Below are positions 12,307 through 21,960 of a DNA stretch of 64,000 nt, piece after piece. Origin of the DNA: Hyphococcus sp. (GTDB lineage Bacteria; Pseudomonadota; Alphaproteobacteria; Caulobacterales; Parvularculaceae); the NCBI GenBank assembly GCA_021776335.1, contig JAJFGB010000011.1:496001-560000 (forward strand), read 5' to 3'. The position numbers were made by a program, and so were the translations under genes. The notes beneath the pieces were generated by a model. The model saw nothing but the letters and a program-made list of their open reading frames with translations. It was not told the origin of the DNA and did not search any database. How positions within the stretch are numbered: position 1 is the first letter of the stretch; each line of letters starts with the position of its first letter.

Positions 12307-13479
12307 ATGACCCATTTACTAAATCCCGTTTTCTCGGACCGCCCTCAGTCAATATTTCCGACCATGTCGGCGCTGGCGCGCAAACATGGCGCTATCAATC
12401 TCGGCCAGGGGTTCCCCGACGAAGACGGCCCGGCAGAAATTCTTGAACTCACGGCGCGCGCCATCATTGAGGGGCCGAACCAATATGCGCCGGTGGAAGG
12501 CATTCCTGAACTCCGTGAAGCGCTCGCCCGGGATAATAAGCGATTTTATAATCTTGATATCAATGCGGAAACAGAAACCCTCGTGACGTCGGGAGCGACT
12601 GAAGCGCTGGCCGCCGCATTTTTTGGTTTTCTCGAACCAGGCGATGAGGCGGTGCTGCTCGCGCCATTTTATGAATGTTATGCGCCGCAGATCGAAGCGA
12701 CGGGGGCGACGATCCGGTTTGTCAATCTCGAACCGCCGGCCTGGCGTCTCGATGAAGACGCGCTGGAAGCGGCAATCACTGATAAAACAAAACTCATTGT
12801 CATTAACACGCCGCATAACCCCCTTGGTAAGGTGATGACCGCCGACGAGCTGGAGCTTGTTGCGGCCGCGGCGCGGCGGCATGATCTTATTGTGATCTGT
12901 GACGAGGTTTACGAGCATCTCATTTTTGACGATCGTCCGCATGTTCCCCTGATGCGTTTGCCGGAAATGCGTGCGCGTACGATCCGTATCGGATCCGCGG
13001 GCAAGACGTTTTCGCTCACCGGGTTTCGCATCGGCTATGTTACCGGCCCGGCAGAACTCATCACCGGCGTTATGAAGGCGCACCAGCATTTGGCGTATAC
13101 GTCGCCTGCGCCACTGCAAAAAGCGGTGGCGATGGGGCTTGGCCTTGGCGATGATTACTACGCGCGCTTCGTTGCCGACATGCAGAACAAACGCGATTTG
13201 ATGGACGCTGGTTTACGTGCGGCGGGGTTTGAAACGCTTCCCTGCGAAGGGACATATTTCATCACCGTCGATATTCGCTCTGTTGGGCGCGATGATGATG
13301 CCGCGTTTTGCCGTGAGATTACCGAGAAGGCGAAGGTCGCCGCAGTGCCAATCTCGGCGTTTTACCACCCTTCGCAAAATGACGCGCCCCGGCATTATGC
13401 GCGGTTCTGTTTTTGTAAAAAGCCCGAGGTGCTGGAGGAGGCGGCCCAAAGGCTGGGCGCTTATTTTGGCAGCACATGA
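12307..13479 (+). CDS. PLP-dependent aminotransferase, class I/II (methionine/kynurenine aminotransferase-like)
   Basis: 390 residues from the ATG at 12307, which has TAGGAAC upstream; the frame stays open to 12292. NLGQGFPDEDGP and GPNQYAPVEGIPELR near the N-terminus, TPHNPLG (about 168-174), DEVYEHL (about 199-205) and SAGKTFSLTGFRIGY with the PLP lysine at about residue 233 are typical of the YbdL/kynurenine aminotransferase subgroup. That group transaminates methionine, aromatic amino acids or kynurenine. Its stop overlaps the start of the nitrilase gene (ATGA), so the two are coupled. Aminotransferases of this type and omega-amidase of the nitrilase superfamily are often paired, but see the nitrilase entry. 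Confidence 0.9.
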   Translation: MTHLLNPVFSDRPQSIFPTMSALARKHGAINLGQGFPDEDGPAEILELTARAIIEGPNQYAPVEGIPELREALARDNKRFYNLDINAETETLVTSGATEALAAAFFGFLEPGDEAVLLAPFYECYAPQIEATGATIRFVNLEPPAWRLDEDALEAAITDKTKLIVINTPHNPLGKVMTADELELVAAAARRHDLIVICDEVYEHLIFDDRPHVPLMRLPEMRARTIRIGSAGKTFSLTGFRIGYVTGPAELITGVMKAHQHLAYTSPAPLQKAVAMGLGLGDDYYARFVADMQNKRDLMDAGLRAAGFETLPCEGTYFITVDIRSVGRDDDAAFCREITEKAKVAAVPISAFYHPSQNDAPRHYARFCFCKKPEVLEEAAQRLGAYFGST

Positions 13480-14420
13480 CTGATCGTCGCAACATCAAAG
13501 TCGCCGTTGTGCAGGCATGCGCGCCCTTGTTTGATACGGACGGGGCGCTCGATCGCGTGGAAGACTTTGCAAGGCGCGCGGCGCACGAAGGCGCCTCTCT
13601 GGCGGTTTTTCCTGAGGCCTTTGTCGGCGGCTATCCCAAGGGCAATCATTTCGGCGCGCCCGTGGGGTCGCGATCCGCCGAGGGGCGTGATCTTTACCGG
13701 CAGTATTTTGAGGCGGCAATAGAAACGCCCGGCCCTGAAACGGCGCGCCTTGGGACGACTGCCAAAGATAACGGTATTGATCTTGTCATTGGTGTTATCG
13801 AGCGCGCTGGAAAAGATGAAGGCGGCGGTACGCTTTATTGTACCGCTTTGTGTTTTTCCGCAGACGGAACATTGCAGGGAAAACGACGCAAACTGATGCC
13901 GACAGCAGCGGAAAGACTGCTTTGGGGCTTTGGCGACGGTTCGACGCTTGACGCTTTTGATACCCCCAGCGGTCGTATTGGGGCCGTGATCTGCTGGGAG
14001 AATTACATGCCTGCGCTGCGTATGAGCCAATATGCACAAGGCGTTGAAATTTACTGTGCGCCGACGGTTGATGATCGCGAAAGCTGGAGCGTCTTGATGC
14101 GCACGATTGCCATGGAGGGGCGCTGCTTTGTTTTATCTGCTAATCAGTTCATGCGCCGCAGCGACGCGCCGAAAGATTTCGCGCCGGTGCAGGGCGATGC
14201 GCCGGAGACGGTGCTGATCAATGGCGGCAGCGTCATCGTTTCGCCGCTTGGCGATATTTTGGCCGGGCCGGTTTTTGGTGAGGAAACGCTTCTCGTCGCC
14301 GAGATTGATCTCAATGATATCACCCGTGGCAAAATGGATTTTGACGCTGCCGGGCATTACGCCCGACCGGATATTTTTGAGCTCTCCATCAACCGGTCGC
14401 GGCAAAAGCCGGTCAAATAA
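13476..14420 (+). CDS. Nitrilase (carbon-nitrogen hydrolase, branch 1 type)
   Basis: 314 residues with the full catalytic triad: Glu47 in FPEAF, Lys139 in KRRKLMPT, Cys173 in VICWENYMP. The CWEN form after the cysteine is typical of true nitrilases, which turn nitriles into acids and ammonia; omega-amidases are shorter and differ there. The start codon overlaps the stop of the aminotransferase (ATGA), implying a joint pathway, for instance handling of amino-acid-derived nitriles or amides. The substrate cannot be told from sequence. Confidence 0.9.
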   Translation: MTDRRNIKVAVVQACAPLFDTDGALDRVEDFARRAAHEGASLAVFPEAFVGGYPKGNHFGAPVGSRSAEGRDLYRQYFEAAIETPGPETARLGTTAKDNGIDLVIGVIERAGKDEGGGTLYCTALCFSADGTLQGKRRKLMPTAAERLLWGFGDGSTLDAFDTPSGRIGAVICWENYMPALRMSQYAQGVEIYCAPTVDDRESWSVLMRTIAMEGRCFVLSANQFMRRSDAPKDFAPVQGDAPETVLINGGSVIVSPLGDILAGPVFGEETLLVAEIDLNDITRGKMDFDAAGHYARPDIFELSINRSRQKPVK

Positions 14421-14425
14421 TTTGC

Positions 14426-14462
14426 AAAAAAATGACGGGCGTAACCTTGCCCGCCATTTTAT
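14426..14462. terminator. Bidirectional terminator between nitrilase and sqdB-like genes
   Basis: AATGACGGGC and GCCCGCCATT pair around an 8-base loop, with A-rich sequence before and T-rich sequence after, so that both convergent genes can end here. Confidence 0.75.
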
Positions 14463-14483
14463 ACTTGTCGCGGCGCGTTGCAG

Positions 14484-15659
14484 TTAGTCGCGCTGAGCGT
14501 CAGTCCAATAGGAAACGCACGGGATTTTTGTTTTGTCACAGCGATGCGCATATTTTTTCGCAACCTCGGTGACTTCTTCCAGCAAGCCGTCTTCAAGCGT
14601 AATGGGATCAAGACCCATGCCCAAAAGGCGCTGATTTTCCACATTGAGTTCGTTTTCGGCGTCTTCTTTGCGCGGATTTTGAACATTTTCGATTGTGGCG
14701 CCGGTTTTATCCGCAATCAGCTTGGCGAGGTCACGTACGCGATGGGTCTCGGTCATCTGATTAAGAATCCGTACCCGTTCACCGCGTTGCGGCGGCGTTT
14801 CGATTGAAAGCTCGATACATTTCACGGTGTCCTGAATGTGGATAAAGGCGCGCGTCTGACCACCGGTGCCGTGAACCGTCATTGGATAGCCGATCGCTGT
14901 TTGCATCAGGAACCGGTTTAGAACGGTGCCGTAGTCACCATCATAATCAAAGCGGTTGATCAGCCGTTCGTCGCGCTTGGTTTCCGCCGTCTGCGTGCCC
15001 CATACAATGCCCTGGTGCAAATCAGTGACCTTGAGCGCGTCGTTCTTGTTGTAAAAAGCAAACAGGAGTTGGTCCTGGGTTTTCGTCATATGATAGATTG
15101 ATCCCGGATTAGCGGGGTATAAAATCTCCTGACGAATTTCTGTTCCGTCGTCTTTTTCGATCTTGATCGGCAAATAGCCTTCTGGAATTTTTAAGCCTGC
15201 CGTGCCGTAGCCATAAACCCCCATGGTGCCGAGATGTACAAGATGCGCGTCAACACCGGCTTCAACGATGGCGGCCAAAACATTGTTTGTCGCATTGAGA
15301 TTATTATCGACCGTATAACGTTTGTGATAAGAAGATTTCATCGAATAAGGCGCTGCACGCTGTTCGGCAAAATGCACGATTGCGTCAGGTTCGAAATCCT
15401 TGATCAGGTTCATTAGCCGCGCATAATTTTTCGCAACGTTAATGTTTTCAAAATTGATTTTCTTGCCCGACACTTCTTCCCATGCGGCAAGGCGCTGGGA
15501 GATCGGTCGGATCGGCGTCAGCGATTCGACTTCCAGTTCGATATCAATTTTACGACGAGAGAGATTGTCGACGATCATCACGTCATGACCGACATTCGAC
15601 AAATGCAGTGACGTAGGCCAACCGCAAAAACCATCACCCCCGATGACCAGGATTTTCAT
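14484..15659 (-). CDS. sqdB: UDP-sulfoquinovose synthase-like NAD-dependent sugar epimerase
   Basis: 391 residues, extended SDR enzyme. The N-terminus MKILVIGGDGFCGWPTSLHL, then VDNLSRR, ESLTPI, VHFAEQRAAPYSM, LGTMGVYG (Thr145), SIYHMTK (Tyr189, Lys193), DLHQGIVWG and GGQTRAFIHIQDTV follow plant SQD1 closely in order and spacing. SQD1/SqdB converts UDP-glucose and sulfite to UDP-sulfoquinovose, the head-group donor of sulfolipid SQDG. No sqdX-type glycosyltransferase is nearby, so the product may instead go into a surface glycan, as with the archaeal homologue Agl3. It lies next to the rml genes but 258 bases away. Confidence 0.85.
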   Translation of the reverse strand: MKILVIGGDGFCGWPTSLHLSNVGHDVMIVDNLSRRKIDIELEVESLTPIRPISQRLAAWEEVSGKKINFENINVAKNYARLMNLIKDFEPDAIVHFAEQRAAPYSMKSSYHKRYTVDNNLNATNNVLAAIVEAGVDAHLVHLGTMGVYGYGTAGLKIPEGYLPIKIEKDDGTEIRQEILYPANPGSIYHMTKTQDQLLFAFYNKNDALKVTDLHQGIVWGTQTAETKRDERLINRFDYDGDYGTVLNRFLMQTAIGYPMTVHGTGGQTRAFIHIQDTVKCIELSIETPPQRGERVRILNQMTETHRVRDLAKLIADKTGATIENVQNPRKEDAENELNVENQRLLGMGLDPITLEDGLLEEVTEVAKKYAHRCDKTKIPCVSYWTDAQRD

Positions 15660-15917
15660 AACCTATTCCAATTCCTAAGAAGCCCACAGCGATGCTGCTC
15701 ATCGCAAATTCAGCCGCTTCTCTTAGGGGGTGGACGGGCATAAACGCAACCCCGGAGGCTGCCGTAAAGCCAAGGTTTTGACTGATGATCTGGTCAACCG
15801 CCCGCCAGCCGGGCGCGCTGGCGGCAGGGTAAAACCCCCTGATGGGTCACTTGATTATTGGTGTTACAGATTGTGACAAGCCGGATTGGTATTTGGGCCG
15901 CCTAATTTAAAGGCGAT

Positions 15918-16784
15918 TTAGCTATCGGCAAGCCGGAAAAGATAGTCGCCATATTGGTTTTTCTTCAGCGGTTCAGCCAGAAGGCGCAGCTGCTCGCGGG
16001 TGATAAATCCGGAGCGGAAGGCGATTTCTTCGGGGCATGATACTTTCAGCCCCTGCCGGGTCTCGATAGTCTGGACAAAATGCGCGGCCTCAAGGAGCGA
16101 TTCATGGGTGCCGGTGTCGAGCCATGCATAGCCTCGGCCCAATACCTGAACGCGCAATGCGTTGTCATTCATATACATTTCGTTGAGCGTCGTGATTTCG
16201 AGCTCGCCCCGTGCTGACGGTTTGACGCGCTTGGCGCGTTCGACAACAGTTTCGTCGTAAAAATAGAGCCCCGTGGCGGCGAAATTCGATTTTGGATTTG
16301 TTGGTTTCTCTTCGATGGAGACAACGGCTCCCTTGTCGTCAAATTCCACAACGCCGTAGCGTTCCGGGTCGGTCACCTGATAGGCGAAAATTTCTGCGCC
16401 GTTCTTTAATGCCGCCGCCGCCAGTAGTTGTTCCGTCAGCCCGTGCCCATAGAAAATGTTGTCGCCAAGAACGAGTGCGCATTTTTCTCCGGCGATAAAT
16501 TCCTCGCCGATGATAAAGGCTTGCGCCAGCCCATCCGGGCTTGGCTGCACGGCATAAGTGATGCGAATACCCCAGGCGCTGCCGTCGCTGAGCAAGCGTT
16601 CAAAGGCCGGCCGGTCTTCCGGTGTTGTGATAATCAAAATATCGCGAATCCCTGCCAGCATCAAAATGCTCAAGGGATAATAGATCATCGGTTTATCAAA
16701 GATCGGCATCAATTGTTTTGAGACGCCGCGTGTGACGGGAAATAGCCGCGTGCCTGAACCGCCGGCGAGAACGATGCCTTTCAT
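15918..16784 (-). CDS. rmlA: Glucose-1-phosphate thymidylyltransferase
   Basis: 288 residues. Makes dTDP-glucose from dTTP and glucose-1-phosphate. [20 protein letters not shown] is the nucleotide-binding signature; [16 protein letters not shown] and LGDNIFYG follow as in the RmlA family. The start at 16784 is chosen over the longer frame because the signature begins there and the ATG overlaps the stop of rmlD (ATGA), which indicates translational coupling. Confidence 0.97.
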   Translation of the reverse strand: MKGIVLAGGSGTRLFPVTRGVSKQLMPIFDKPMIYYPLSILMLAGIRDILIITTPEDRPAFERLLSDGSAWGIRITYAVQPSPDGLAQAFIIGEEFIAGEKCALVLGDNIFYGHGLTEQLLAAAALKNGAEIFAYQVTDPERYGVVEFDDKGAVVSIEEKPTNPKSNFAATGLYFYDETVVERAKRVKPSARGELEITTLNEMYMNDNALRVQVLGRGYAWLDTGTHESLLEAAHFVQTIETRQGLKVSCPEEIAFRSGFITREQLRLLAEPLKKNQYGDYLFRLADS

Positions 16785-17653
16785 GGGTGAAGATCCTTTT
16801 CTTTCAGGGCGTCGACCGCCTGACGAAGGGAGGCGCGCCAATCGGGTTGTGCGATTCCGAAATCGCGCTCGATTTTTGCGCAGTCAAGCACAGTGTTGAG
16901 CGGTCGTTGCGCGGGGGTTGGATATTGTTCTGTTGCAATGGGAATGACGCTGATATCAGCGTCGGCATAGTCAAAAATTTTCGCCGCAAACCCGGCCCAG
17001 CTGACCACAGGTGAACCTTGAAAGTGATATATCCCTTCGCCTGGCGCCCCACGATGTTTTTTACTGCAAATCGCGAGGATGGCGCGGGCGATATCACGCG
17101 CCGCCGTAGGGCCGCCGGTTTGGTCGTCGACGATGCTTAGTTCGCCCCGGTCTTTGGCAAGGCGCAACATGGTTTTCACAAAATTCTGGCCAAATTCTGA
17201 AAACACCCAGGATGTTCGGATAATGATGGCTTCCGGACATGTCTTGAGAATGGCTGCCTCGCCATCGCGTTTGGTCTGGCCGTAGATGCTGAGCGGATGT
17301 GTTGGATCGTCTTCCAGATAGGGTTCGGTCTTTTCACCGTCGAAGACATAGTCGGTTGAGATATGGATCAGATGCGCGCCGGCCCGCGAGGCGGCGATTG
17401 CCATTTCTTCCGCGGCGGCGGCGTTCAATCGTGATGCGGATTCTTTTTCTTCTTCGGCTTTGTCGACAGCGGTATAGGCTGCTGCATTAACGACGATGTC
17501 TGGCTTGTGTGTGCTAATCGCCTTTTCAGCAACGCCTGCATTCATCAGGTCGGCCTCGGCGCGGCCGAGCGCGATGATTTCATGGGCGCTGCTCGCCTCT
17601 TCCTCGAAGCTGCGAGCGACTTGTCCATTTCGCCCGAAAAGAAGAATACGCAC
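16781..17653 (-). CDS. rmlD: dTDP-4-dehydrorhamnose reductase
   Basis: 290 residues. NADPH-dependent last step of dTDP-L-rhamnose synthesis. [19 protein letters not shown] carries the glycine-rich dinucleotide loop; [24 protein letters not shown] and the YGQTKRDGE catalytic Tyr/Lys pair are characteristic. Middle gene of a minus-strand rmlBDA operon, 24 bases after rmlB and overlapping rmlA. Confidence 0.96.
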   Translation of the reverse strand: MRILLFGRNGQVARSFEEEASSAHEIIALGRAEADLMNAGVAEKAISTHKPDIVVNAAAYTAVDKAEEEKESASRLNAAAAEEMAIAASRAGAHLIHISTDYVFDGEKTEPYLEDDPTHPLSIYGQTKRDGEAAILKTCPEAIIIRTSWVFSEFGQNFVKTMLRLAKDRGELSIVDDQTGGPTAARDIARAILAICSKKHRGAPGEGIYHFQGSPVVSWAGFAAKIFDYADADISVIPIATEQYPTPAQRPLNTVLDCAKIERDFGIAQPDWRASLRQAVDALKEKDLHP

Positions 17654-17677
17654 GATATCTATTCCTTCGTCAGGTCT

Positions 17678-18727
17678 TTATTTCCCGAGACCCTGGCGCT
17701 TGGAAACGTCAAACCCACTTGCGCGGGCTTTCTCCCACCAGGGCTGGTTCGCCAGATACCATTCGACAGTCTTGCGCATACCTTCGTCGATTGTCACCGA
17801 CGGTTTCCATCCAAGTTCACGTTCGATCTTGTCGCAATTGATCGCATAACGCTGATCATGCCCGGGCCGGTCAGCAACAAACTTGATTAAGCCTTCATGG
17901 GGCTTGTGCGCAGAATTGGGCAGCAATTCGTCAAGAATACCGCAAATCATTTTTACGAGTTCAAGATTTGTCCGCTCCGCCCGGCCGCCAATATTATATG
18001 TTTCGCCAGGCTTGCCATGTTGAGCGGCGAGCAACAGGGCGTCTGCGTGATCGCCGACATATAGCCAGTCGCGCACATTATCGCCTTTGCCGTAAATTGG
18101 AATATCGCGGCCTTCAAGCGCAGCAATGATGACAACCGGAATCAACTTTTCCGGGAATTGGAATTGTCCATAATTGTTCGAGCAATTGGTTACGACAACT
18201 GGAAGGTTGAATGTCTCCGCCCATGCGCGCGCAAGCATGTCTGAGGATGCTTTTGCGGCAGAGTAGGGCGAGTTTGGCTGATAGGGCGACGTTTCCGTGA
18301 ATTCGCCGGTCGCGCCGAGCGAGCCGTAAACTTCATCCGTAGACACATGATGAAACCGGAATGATTTTGGCGCGCCGGCGTTTTTCACATAGTCTCTGGC
18401 GGCTTCCAGCAGCGCATAGGTGCCGACAATGTTCGTTTCGATAAAAGCGCTTGGGCCGTCAATCGATCGGTCCACATGGGTTTCGGCGGCAAGATGCATC
18501 ACCGCATCAGGTTTGAAGGTCGCCATCAGGGAGGCCATCGCCGGCTGATCACAGATATCTTTCTGAGCAAACTGATAGTTTTTATGATCAGCGATACCGG
18601 CCACATTTTCCGGATTGGCGGCATAGGTCAGCTTGTCCACATTGAGCACGGCATGGCCATCGGTGATCGCCTTGCGGACGACCGCTGAACCAATAAAACC
18701 GGCGCCGCCGGTGACCATGAGCCTCAT
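17678..18727 (-). CDS. rmlB: dTDP-glucose 4,6-dehydratase
   Basis: 349 residues. Dehydrates dTDP-glucose to the 4-keto-6-deoxy sugar. TGGAGFIGSAVVR at the N-terminus binds NAD; HLAAETHVDRSIDGP, STDEVYG and the YSAAKASSD Tyr/Lys motif are family signatures. First gene of the rmlBDA operon. The epimerase rmlC, needed for rhamnose, is not in the cluster nor elsewhere in the window, so the end product could be a different 6-deoxy sugar or rmlC lies elsewhere. Confidence 0.97.
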   Translation of the reverse strand: MRLMVTGGAGFIGSAVVRKAITDGHAVLNVDKLTYAANPENVAGIADHKNYQFAQKDICDQPAMASLMATFKPDAVMHLAAETHVDRSIDGPSAFIETNIVGTYALLEAARDYVKNAGAPKSFRFHHVSTDEVYGSLGATGEFTETSPYQPNSPYSAAKASSDMLARAWAETFNLPVVVTNCSNNYGQFQFPEKLIPVVIIAALEGRDIPIYGKGDNVRDWLYVGDHADALLLAAQHGKPGETYNIGGRAERTNLELVKMICGILDELLPNSAHKPHEGLIKFVADRPGHDQRYAINCDKIERELGWKPSVTIDEGMRKTVEWYLANQPWWEKARASGFDVSKRQGLGK

Positions 18728-18903
18728 GTCTGTCTCCTGATTAACCTATTGGGGCAGAGCAAAATTCGTACCGTCAGGTCTTGTCACGCCCATAAGCATT
18801 TGAACCGTAATCAGGACAAATACAACGGTTGCTCGGCGCAGCAAGTGGATGCCAACCCTGCGCGCGAAGGCGCGCAAACGAATCGCAGGAGTAAGGAGTA
18901 GGC

Positions 18904-18979
<76 letters not shown>

Positions 18980-19126
18980 GTCGCCGACAGGCCCTTCTTA
19001 ATCGTCATTGGGCCGGGTTTGCCGTATGTTGCGCCAGTATGGGATGTCCGGCGGCAATCTTTTGTCCCGTTTAAGGGAGCCGGAACCTAGCGACGGCAAG
19101 AAGCAGGCGCAAGGTCCGGTTAACCG

Positions 19127-19561
19127 TTAATCGTCGTCTTTAGTCGGCTTGATAATGGTTGAGACGTCGTCATCGCCATCATCGACAAGCAGGCTGGTAT
19201 TGTCATCCTCATCATCATCATCGTCGTCTTCGACTTCGACGGCCAGCGCTTCAATATCTGGATCATCCTCGTCCTTGTCGTCTTCGCTTTCTTCTTCATC
19301 CAGCGCAGCGTGTCGCTTTGATTCCGCTTCTTTCTTTTCTTTGTCCGCGCTCTCAAGCGTTGTTTCTTCTGCAGGTTTTTTGGGCTCTTCTTTTGCCGCC
19401 GGAGGCTCGTCCTCTTTGCGGCCCCGGCGCGGCTTCAGAAGCGCTTCGGGAACAAAGTCGTGCTCGCATTTGGGACAATGCGCGGGTTCTTTTGTGAGGT
19501 CGTAAAAGCGTGCGCCGCATTCAGGGCAATCACGTTTAACGCCAAGTTCTGGTTTGCTCAT
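19127..19561 (-). CDS. TIGR02300-family zinc-ribbon protein with acidic tail
   Basis: 144 residues. The N-terminal zinc ribbon reads CPECGARFYDLTKEPAHCPKC, close to the FYDLN motif of the TIGR02300 family, which is common in Alphaproteobacteria and has no known function. The rest is Lys/Glu/Pro-rich linker followed by long Asp/Glu runs, so the protein is strongly acidic. The start at 19561 is set by the MSKPELGVKRDCPECG N-terminus; the longer frame runs into the upstream region of divergent aroA. Confidence 0.88.
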   Translation of the reverse strand: MSKPELGVKRDCPECGARFYDLTKEPAHCPKCEHDFVPEALLKPRRGRKEDEPPAAKEEPKKPAEETTLESADKEKKEAESKRHAALDEEESEDDKDEDDPDIEALAVEVEDDDDDDEDDNTSLLVDDGDDDVSTIIKPTKDDD

Positions 19562-19684
19562 GGATATTGCGCCGATCAAAAAGTGTTTGGATGAATTGGC
19601 CCCGTGTTGCCACGGAGAAACGCCGCTGTCAAAAGGAATGCGCGGATGGTTGATGTCCGGTGGCCGAGGGGACCAAAGCGCGAA

Positions 19685-21031
19685 ATGACGGCGGCGAACA
19701 AAAATCAACCCTGCAGCGGTGACGGGCCGGTGCGGGCGTGTCAAAACGGCCCGCTTTCCGGCGTGGTGAGCGCACCTGGCGACAAATCGATCTCTCAGCG
19801 GGCAATCATTTTTGGGGCCCTGAGCATCGGCATTACAGCGATCCGCGGGCTTCTGGAGGGTGAAGACGTGATGCGCACCGCTGCGGCGATGCGGGCGCTC
19901 GGCGCGGCCGTAGAGCGCGATGGAGAGATATGGCAGGTTACTGGCGCCCGATGGCGAAGCCCTGAAAAGGCGCTTTTTTTTGGCAATTCCGGTACTGGCG
20001 TCCGGCTGGTTATGGGCGCCGTCGCTGGCGCCGGTGTCGCAGCGTCATTCGATGGAGATCAATCTCTGCGATCAAGGCCAATGGGCCGCGTATTGGAACC
20101 TCTGCGTATGATGGGGGTTAATGCCGATGACACCGGCGGACGGTTGCCAGTTCGGATCGGCAAGAATGACGGTCTTGTCGCCATCAATGTGAAACTGGCG
20201 ACGCCCTCAGCTCAGGTTAAGTCAGCGATTTTGCTTGCGGCGCTTCGCGCAAATGGCATGACCCGTATTCATGAACCGATCCTGTGCCGTGATCATACCG
20301 AGCGCATGCTGGTTGCTTTTGGCGTGAAGCTGCAAACTGAAAGCGATGGCGCCGAGGGGCGGTTCATCGAAATAGGGGGCGGACAAGATCTATCGGCATG
20401 CGATGTGACAGTGCCGGGTGATCCGTCCTCAGCGGCTTTTGTAATTGCTGCGGCAGTGATGACGCCGAACTCCGATGTAACCGTAAAGAATGTTCTCATT
20501 AACCCACTGCGCGCGGGGTTTTACGAAACCTTGCGGGAGATGGGTGCGGACATATCATTTGAAAACCGGCGCGAGCAAAATGGCGAACCCGTCGCCGATA
20601 TCCGGGCGCGCCACTCCTTGCTGTCTGGCGTCGAGGTTCCGGCGATACGCGCGCCGTCAATGATTGACGAATATCCGATCCTTTCCGTTGTTGCGTCGGT
20701 TGCGAATGGAGAAACCTTGATGAGTGGCCTTGAGGAATTACGTGTCAAAGAAAGTGACAGGCTGGCGGCTATCGAAGCCGGTCTCGTCGCCTGCGGCGTT
20801 GATGTGGCGAGCGGTGAGGATTGGCTGCGTATTCGCGGTGGCGGCGCTGCGCCAAAAGGCGGCGCGCGGGTCAAGACCCATCACGACCATCGCATTGCCA
20901 TGAGTTTTCTGGTGATGGGGGGCGCTTGCGAAAAGCCAGTTGAAATTGACGATGCATCGATGATCGCGACCAGTTTTCCGGGATTTCTGTCTTTGATGAC
21001 GTCGCTTGGTGCGGCTTTGGAAACGCCGTAG
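19685..21031 (+). CDS. aroA: 3-phosphoshikimate 1-carboxyvinyltransferase (EPSP synthase)
   Basis: 448 residues from the ATG at 19685; the frame is open to 19604 but the usual N-terminus SGVVSAPGDKSISQRA fits the shorter form. Transfers enolpyruvyl from PEP to shikimate-3-phosphate. APGDKSIS, RPMGRVLEPLRMMG, SAQVKSAILLAAL, RDHTERML, PGDPSSAAF and EELRVKESDR are present, closest to the class II (Agrobacterium CP4-like) family. The loop reads FGNSGTG, with Gly where the tolerant CP4 enzyme has Ala. aroA, cmk and rpsA follow each other, as in many proteobacteria. Confidence 0.96.
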   Translation: MTAANKNQPCSGDGPVRACQNGPLSGVVSAPGDKSISQRAIIFGALSIGITAIRGLLEGEDVMRTAAAMRALGAAVERDGEIWQVTGARWRSPEKALFFGNSGTGVRLVMGAVAGAGVAASFDGDQSLRSRPMGRVLEPLRMMGVNADDTGGRLPVRIGKNDGLVAINVKLATPSAQVKSAILLAALRANGMTRIHEPILCRDHTERMLVAFGVKLQTESDGAEGRFIEIGGGQDLSACDVTVPGDPSSAAFVIAAAVMTPNSDVTVKNVLINPLRAGFYETLREMGADISFENRREQNGEPVADIRARHSLLSGVEVPAIRAPSMIDEYPILSVVASVANGETLMSGLEELRVKESDRLAAIEAGLVACGVDVASGEDWLRIRGGGAAPKGGARVKTHHDHRIAMSFLVMGGACEKPVEIDDASMIATSFPGFLSLMTSLGAALETP

Positions 21032-21103
21032 ATTTTTTTTACAGGCGGGTGTGGCGTCCGGCGACTTGCGCCAGACGGTCTCGCTGGGGTAAGGGCCGGG
21101 CCC

Positions 21104-21760
21104 ATGCAAACGCCATTTGTCATCGCGCTTGACGGGCCGGCCGCCTCTGGGAAGGGAACCCTGGCGCGCCTTATCTCCGAGCATTACGGGTTTGCGCATT
21201 TAGACACGGGAACGCTGTATCGCGGCGTTGCCTGGCTCCTTCTTGCCGAGGGCGGCGATCCGGCCGAAGGCGACGCTGCCGCGCGCGTGGCGCGGGAGTT
21301 CGATACGGCGAAGATCGTCGGCGCTGATATTCGAACAAAGGAAGTCGGCGCAGCAGCGAGCGTTGTCGCCGCCGATCCTGCGGTTCGAGCCGCCTTGCTT
21401 GAGTTCCAGCGCCGTTATGCTGCTAATCCGCCGAACAGCGCCAGCGGAGCGGTTCTTGATGGGCGGGATATCGGCACGGTCGTTTGCCCTGAGGCAACGG
21501 TGAAATTCTTTGTGACGGCAGGGGCGAAGGTGCGCAGCCACCGGCGCTGGCTGGAACTGCTTGACGCTCGTCCGGAGCTCGAAGAGTCTACTGTTTACAA
21601 TGACTTGATCGAACGCGATGCGCGCGATGCCGCGCGGTCTGACGCACCCATGATTGCTGCTGATGACGCAGAGTTGCTAGACACCACTCATTTGTCTATA
21701 GACGCGGCCTTCGCGGCGGCGCGCCGCGTGATCGACGGCGTTTTCCGGCGTTGTGGCTGA
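21104..21760 (+). CDS. cmk: Cytidylate kinase
   Basis: 218 residues. Phosphorylates CMP and dCMP. The P-loop is GPAASGKGT (residues 10-18), followed by HLDTGTLYRG for the monophosphate and LDGRDIGTVVCPEA in the core. Starts at the ATG 72 bases behind aroA and is followed by rpsA. Confidence 0.96.
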   Translation: MQTPFVIALDGPAASGKGTLARLISEHYGFAHLDTGTLYRGVAWLLLAEGGDPAEGDAAARVAREFDTAKIVGADIRTKEVGAAASVVAADPAVRAALLEFQRRYAANPPNSASGAVLDGRDIGTVVCPEATVKFFVTAGAKVRSHRRWLELLDARPELEESTVYNDLIERDARDAARSDAPMIAADDAELLDTTHLSIDAAFAAARRVIDGVFRRCG

Positions 21761-21960
21761 TTTTCAGCCCACCGCCGACATTTTTGTTTTCAGAGAACGT
21801 AATTTTTGTGTCCGTCTAAATCCGGCATGCGTCGCTTTTTTTGTAACTCGGTCCATTTATCTGGCCGGGCGGTCGTTAAAACGTGACCGATCCGCTGGAA
21901 AGACCGCCGGAAGAACCGGTTAGCAGGAATGCTGAATAGAAATTGGAGACTGAATAACTC

